Of a DNA stretch of 64,000 bases, positions 60,501 to 64,000 are shown in pieces; position 1 is the first letter of the stretch; the number at the start of each line of letters is the position of its first letter. The stretch spans positions 5,139,200-5,203,199 of the forward strand of contig CM055822.1 in NCBI GenBank assembly GCA_029582265.1. The letters run 5' to 3'. Under the pieces are notes generated by a model. The model saw only the letters and a list, made by a program, of their open reading frames with translations. It did no database searches and was not told the DNA's origin. Both the position numbers and the translations under genes were made by a program. Source of the stretch: Zoroaster sp. YZ-2022 (taxonomy: Eukaryota > Echinodermata > Asteroidea > Forcipulatida > Zoroasteridae).

Positions 60501-62782
60501 ATCACAATCAATTATGTTAATTTTTTGGTTGTGGTTACAAAAGTTCATTTTATTTCCTGTAGTACACATCTGAAAATAAAGAATAATGCACACTTTTTTA
60601 AGTAGTCCACTAGTAGGGTTTTCAGTTCGTACGTGCTTGACCGAAGCCCTCCACACACACAGCGCATCGCCCGCAACAAAAAACATTTTTGCTACTTTTA
60701 CCTGTCGAAATCGTACATGTAATAGCTCATTGGAAAGCTTATAGTTTCAGCTATCCAACAATGTACATAAAATAGCAATCGGAAGTACGTGCGAAAGCCT
60801 AGGTTTTTATGAATGAACCACTCTCGTTCCGCCCAGCCTTTCGCGAAGTGTTCCGAGATCAGGTGCATTCGGCCCGTAAAATTTGCCGCGCTCTGCTGAG
60901 GGCATCCACTTCGGAGCTGTCTCCGCGCCCGAGTACATTGTAATTGACATGAAAACGGGTTTCCCTATTGAGTCAAAGGGCTCCTTTACATACCCATGCT
61001 TGCTCGATCTCCATAACTACTCTACAACCGAAGTTACGAAGAGATAAAAGTAAACACCGTTTTTTCGAGGTGAAATCTTCAAGTTGAAAGGTAAGAGCGG
61101 TGTCTGAATTAATTTTACACCTCTTTTCTATCATATGTGAAAGTTTTGAGCCGTAATTTTGTTTAGTTTTGAGCGGAGAGTGTATTTTTTATACCCTTTC
61201 AAAAGCTCTTAAGCGGGAAACGAGCACAAACACTGTGCGTGTGTATCACGGTGTGTGTAGGCTGATTCAACGGTTTTGTTGCCATTAGGGATGTACACAG
61301 TGTATGGACAGTCGCGCTTCATCGAATGCTGTATACTTGATTAAATAAAACAGGATTCCTCAAAAACTACTCGTCCGATTTTCTTGATTTAAAAACCATT
61401 AGATTTCTTTCATCAAAACCTTTAATTTGATATAAATATTGAGCATATTGGTTTAGGAATAATTTTTCAACTGAAAACCCTACCACTAGTAATTAAAATT
61501 TAAAAATAAGGAACTGTTGTTCCTATGAATGAAGACTTGAATAGGCAGATTCACGCAAGCCGCCGCTGGCGGCGCACTTCAAAAGCTAACTTTAGACATC
61601 GCGATTGTGACCGACTCACTCACATCCGGGTTCGCGCGAAAACGTTCCCCCTGGCTAGCTGTTTAATATGTCGTCGTAGCTCGCGTTGTCGCTGTGCGGA
61701 TTAAGCGTTAATCTGTAGACGCCATCTTAGATTCATTCATAAATTTTGCTTCGTTTCAATGCAAAATATCCGAACTCGGACGTTAGAAATATCGCCGTGT
61801 TTACGAATTCGCTTTTTCATCATTGTGCATGACGGAAATTCATCATCAATTTAGAGGTATTGGATGGTCTTCACGAAACTTGAAACCACGAAAAAAGGAT
61901 ACACCGTATCGTGGTGCCAACTGTAACGTTGGTGGAAAAACAGTGCAACTCGCGTAAAATGATCCGACAGCAAATTTTAAAAAAAATCACCTCTATCGGC
62001 GATTTGACTCGGTGAATCGGGGTGTCACGCACGCTTAATCGGGGTGTCACGCACGGGTGGATTTTGGTATTCAATGAGATTTTTTTGTTTAAAAGGGGTA
62101 CATGCTATATAGACACTTTGTTAGTACTACAAGGATACGTTGCAGGCAAATGCGGTCACAACTTTTCAAATGAAACTGGCTTCCAAAATGACCAAATATT
62201 TAAATCAACAAAAAATCGTAACTTTGCACAGGGTTAACCTATCATGACCATTGACCCCTCACTTTCTTTCTAATTTTTTGCTCTATCCAGTGATATGACA
62301 TTTAAAAGAATTGAAGCAACTTCAAATTTTCATGAATCTGCCTAATGAAGTGAAAACAGTTGCAAACTGTTGTGTATTACTTAGTAAGGCTTTCTTCACT
62401 GAAAGTTTTATTAAAATCTGTTGGATATTAAAAAAGTTATGACACTTTGTAGTTCAGAACTGCCCGAAAAGGTCACAACTTTTTCTTTGTTTTCTATTAT
62501 ATAAAGCAATAATACCAAATTAAGCCCGCAAATTAAATATTTAAAAGGTCATAACTTTTTTAATAATTAACCTATAACAAAGATATTTATACCATTTTAA
62601 TGGATTTTCTGAGCTCTTTCCAACAAATTATGCCACAATGTTTATTTTGAATTTTTTTGTCACAGGCCCTACCTGTATTGAAATATTTCATCATCTGTAA
62701 ATGTTGAATACACTGCTTTACATACACAAACTAAAGTCAAGACTTTCAATACAAAAACCACGTGAAGAAAATCATGAGCCAT
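48523..62782 (-). CDS. EDEM2: EDEM2, GH47 ER-degradation-enhancing mannosidase-like protein (10 exons, 555 aa)
   Basis: Exons on the minus strand in transcript order: 62782-62673, 59032-58922, 58452-58307, 57605-57480, 55081-54870, 52787-52646, 52233-52109, 51442-51298, 49602-49481, 48951-48523 (TAA). All are GT-AG with matching phases and total 1,668 nt. Residues 1-27 form a signal peptide ([17 protein letters not shown] core). The GH47 barrel follows: [46 protein letters not shown] (about 116-121), [33 protein letters not shown] (about 251), [22 protein letters not shown] (Glu about 373), [10 protein letters not shown], and [13 protein letters not shown] (about 477). These match human EDEM2 nearly block for block (578 aa there). 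The role is trimming mannose from misfolded glycoproteins for ER-associated degradation. The three acidic residues proposed as catalytic in GH47 appear kept. The end SLMGEMLEP resembles the human end, with no KDEL. Confidence 0.95.
50434..50679. repeat. Near-perfect long inverted repeat (hairpin) next to the splice-site array
   Basis: Left arm 50434-50515 begins TGACTGGCTCTGGCAAAACC. The right arm 50598-50679 is its near-perfect reverse complement, with about 80 nt between them. It lies in EDEM2 intron 8, 57 bp downstream (transcript sense) of the last 45-bp unit. Probably a fold-back MITE; the transcript would form a long hairpin. Confidence 0.88.
50737..51321 (-). repeat. EDEM2: 45-bp tandem array, 13 copies, each with an exon end and a 5' splice site
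   Basis: Period 45, thirteen units, identical as far as I can read. On the minus strand each unit is 25 nt of EDEM2 exon 8 end (AGAGAAGGCTACCCACTAAG then ACCAG) followed by GTAAGTGACAATTGATATCA. Every unit therefore carries CCAG|GTAAGT, a near-ideal donor. The unit that joins the exon body (51321-51277) supplies the real donor at 51297-51296. The motif ATTGATA occurs in the exon just before the first unit and again at the end of every unit, a microhomology that could have seeded the duplication. In frame, any downstream donor would read Pro-Gly-Lys-stop. The 205-residue plus-strand open frame over this array is an artefact of the period being a multiple of three. Confidence 0.95.
51298..51442 (-). 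CDS. EDEM2: EDEM2 exon 8, whose 3' end is the seed of the 45-bp array
   Basis: The exon encodes [15 protein letters not shown] through [14 protein letters not shown] sequence (read: [12 protein letters not shown]) and ends CCA-G|GTAAGT in phase 1. The split codon G|AA completed by exon 9 (49602) is the Glu of the GH47 R-P-E motif. The last 25 nt and the following 20 nt of intron are repeated downstream (see the 45-bp array). Confidence 0.93.
51489..51830 (-). mobile_element. SINE type L, decayed, between EDEM2 exons 7 and 8
   Basis: Reversed body (CTCAGCTCCCTGGGGAGTAT, CTCTGCCCTCACAGGTACCC). The head is decayed but still ends ACCGCTCGGCCATGACACTCC. Confidence 0.88.
52909..53031. repeat. 41-bp tandem repeat, 3 copies, in EDEM2 intron 5
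   Basis: CTGTGGTTTTACCTAGGGAC followed by ATGAAGAACCAATCCGTAGA recurs at 52909, 52950 and 52991. Confidence 0.88.
53533..54568 (-). mobile_element. hAT-like element carrying a broken BED-finger gene
   Basis: Inverted ends CAGGCATGAGAAT, flanked by TTAAAA on both sides (53527-53532 and 54569-54574). On its minus strand lie the two gene fragments described in the next entry. About 1.04 kb, EDEM2 intron 5. Confidence 0.85.
53554..54032 (-). pseudogene. BED-type zinc-finger transposase-like fragment
   Basis: ATG at 54032-54030 opens a frame reading [20 protein letters not shown] then a stop after about 46 residues. A second, shifted frame continues with [20 protein letters not shown] and [15 protein letters not shown], a C-x2-C ... 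H-x5-H finger. A Ser-rich tail follows, ending inside the element at 53554. The catalytic hAT domain is absent, and the frame break near 53900 may be a lost base or a small intron. It is a remnant of a transposase-derived gene rather than a host gene. Confidence 0.7.
55492..57204. repeat. 20-bp minisatellite, about 85 copies, in EDEM2 intron 4
   Basis: The unit is CCCTGTTTGCTAAATGGACG. Phase is kept over about 1.7 kb except for short deletions near 56018, 56338 and 57016. Units differ mostly at one CpG: GACGCCC, GATGCCC or GACACCC, that is CG, TG or CA. CA forms cluster at the right end (about 56860-57080). Remnants occur at 57245 and 57275. The array lies 411 bp downstream of exon 5's acceptor side and 276 bp from exon 4's donor, fully intronic. 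It is not a CRISPR array because there are no spacers. Confidence 0.97.
57665..58033. repeat. Long fold-back in EDEM2 intron 3
   Basis: Left arm about 57668-57835 and right arm about 57870-58030 are inverted and about 90% alike, for example GGCAACTCTATTTCCAACAA versus its inverse at 57972-57995. One arm end reads CACTGTAAAAA. It sits between exons 4 and 3. Confidence 0.88.
60615..61482. mobile_element. DNA transposon with 8-bp target duplication
   Basis: Ends AGGGTTTTCAGTT and AACTGAAAACCCTA are inverted. CCACTAGT occurs directly at 60607-60614 and 61483-61490. 868 bp, no coding sequence recognised. EDEM2 intron 1. Confidence 0.8.
61542..62344. mobile_element. Possible DNA element with TAGGCAGATTCA ends
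   Basis: TAGGCAGATTCACG at the left, CATGAATCTGCCTA at the right. Inside, AATCGGGGTGTCACGCACG is tandemly duplicated at 62014-62058. No clear target duplication, so the borders are uncertain. Confidence 0.5.
62673..62782 (-). CDS. EDEM2: EDEM2 exon 1: start codon and signal peptide
   Basis: The ATG is at 62782-62780 and the donor CAATACAG|GTAGGG ends at 62673. The 36 codons plus 2 nt end in phase 2. The missing third base comes from the first nucleotide of exon 2 (59032), giving Q-Y-R-E-R-V-R, equivalent to the H-Y-R-E-R-V-K of human EDEM2. The peptide has a hydrophobic core [17 protein letters not shown], as expected for ER entry. The phase match, the signal peptide and the upstream Met together decide the start. 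The intron to exon 2 is 3.6 kb and filled with transposable elements. Confidence 0.85.
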
Positions 62783-64000
62783 AACTAACTACATGTAGGA
62801 CTATACTGTTTTATCGTCCTAATGTGTCATCAGTAGTAGTAGACAGCGAAATTCGTCTGCATGATGAGCTGATTGACTATTACTTAGTATTTAATTTTAT
62901 TTGTTTTGTACACGTAGGATTACTCTAGTCAGACACCTGTTTGACATCATCACTATTTGTATTACTTCTCCGTTTGTTGGAAGTGGACATCAGGCAAATC
63001 TTGAGAAATAAATGATTTGAACGCTTGAGGGCGACATATAACCCGACCGTGATCATGACTTGTGCAGCTAGTACGATACAACCTGTACATATAATGCAGC
63101 TAGCTACATCATAGCACGTAAGCACAGGTTTATTATTACAACGCAGTGAGTAACAAACTGCATCAGTACGTGCGGTTGCGCAATTAATTAGGTAAGTCGT
63201 CGTAGTAAGTTATACTTTCTCTGTAATAGGCCTATTTGCGTACTTTTATTGTATATGATAATTGCCTTGAGTGAAGAAGAAATAATACATATTAGTTTAC
63301 AAACGTCAGAAAACCATTTGCTTTTGACCGTCGAAATCAACTCAATCAACGGTAAGTCGACTCGACCGTCACTAACTTGACCGATTTGACCATCTCGACC
63401 GTTGATCGACTGGACTGTTAGTGTTAACCAACTCGACTGTTGAACATTTCCATGACCATAGTTCTAACTTTATGCCAATAAAATGCAATATTAAACAGAA
63501 TTTGACTGGGCACAATTGTCTAATACCCCGCATGCTCACACAGTCCTTTTGTATAGGTATGTGCGTATCCCACGCATTGTCGCAAATCTTTTCGGCCGCG
63601 GCCTCAATCTCGGGTTGAATCGCCGTGGCGAAGACACCGTGGAGATAGCGCTTTGTAACGTTTCGCTGAGGCTGTTCTTTTTGACGTACCCAGGAGTTTT
63701 TTTTTCGAAGATGTAGATCACATATTCTACTTCAACCTCGTTCTCAAATTTTCTGAATGCGGCATCTAGAAGTTTCCAAAAAAAATTCTCGAAATTTGGG
63801 TTTGTTCTTGCTCATCAAAATCATCGACGATTTACTCAAAGGTTAGTAAAACACCTTATCAAACCACAATATTAATTTTTCTATACTTGTTTTCTACCTC
63901 TTGGCCAATTTTGACGGCGATTGGACGATTAGCAGTTACGTTTTTTTGATGAGCAGAAATCGATGTCAACCAAAGATTGTAATGCGCCGCGTTCAGCACG
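62783..64000. other. 5' flank of EDEM2
   Basis: No TATA box or promoter motif can be chosen. 63325-63450 has repeats of the CTCGACCGT type. 63536-63790 is locally GC-richer with coding-like minus-strand text (see findings). The rest is unrecognised. Confidence 0.5.

Larger units (their letters stand above)
59033..62672 (-). other. EDEM2: EDEM2 intron 1
   Basis: 3.6 kb. It holds the elements at 60615 and 61542. 59033-60606 contains poly-T and poly-A runs and text similar to 12478-12600 (CTGGCACA, CACGTGATTACGTTTTGTC at 59380), a dispersed repeat. No exon is seen. Confidence 0.7.

Noticed and set aside
60684..60760. Alternative EDEM2 first exon ending GACAG|GTAAAA with an upstream Met
   Set aside because: Phase fits exon 2, but there is no signal peptide and it lies inside a transposon. 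The exon at 62673-62782 has both phase and signal peptide.

Overview
The window is a stretch of invertebrate nuclear genome. It is AT-rich, has many short exons with GT-AG introns, and is dense in short interspersed elements, MITEs, fold-back elements and satellites. The proteins and the style of repeats fit a marine invertebrate deuterostome, most likely an echinoderm or a relative. The species cannot be named from the sequence. No bacterial, organellar or viral genome features were found.

Three protein-coding genes were rebuilt exon by exon, with phases checked at every junction. (1) Positions 1203-37308, plus strand: the last 39 coding exons (1,265 codons before the stop, 5' end outside the window) of a PEP-synthase-like / rifampicin-phosphotransferase-like dikinase. 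It has an extra N-terminal region of about 310 residues, an ATP-grasp PPDK_N domain, a long middle region and a C-terminal swivelling domain with the catalytic His. (2) Positions 41369-46887, plus strand: a complete 7-exon, 260-residue coiled-coil protein whose C-terminus resembles the very end of the ciliary protein CEP290. One of its introns is GC-AG. (3) Positions 48523-62782, minus strand: a complete 10-exon, 555-residue EDEM2, the GH47 family protein of ER-associated degradation, converging tail to tail with gene 2.

The rest is introns and intergenic DNA filled with repeats. There are three large tandem arrays: 73-bp units at 35.8-36.9 kb in the last intron of gene 1, 45-bp units at 50.7-51.3 kb, and 20-bp units at 55.5-57.2 kb, the last two in EDEM2. 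There are two main tRNA-derived SINE families (Leu-like and Thr-like heads), a TTAA-flanked piggyBac-like MITE family, hAT-like elements (one carrying a broken BED-finger gene), a Tc1-like MITE and many long fold-backs.

The most unusual feature is the 45-bp array. Each of 13 apparently identical units carries the last 25 nt of EDEM2 exon 8 plus a strong GTAAGT donor, so a 5' splice site has been tandemly amplified. Only the first donor keeps the reading frame; every other donor adds an in-frame stop just before the codon of a proposed catalytic Glu. The dikinase gene is also notable: its architecture is that of bacterial antibiotic-modifying or generic dikinases, and its substrate in animals is unknown to me.
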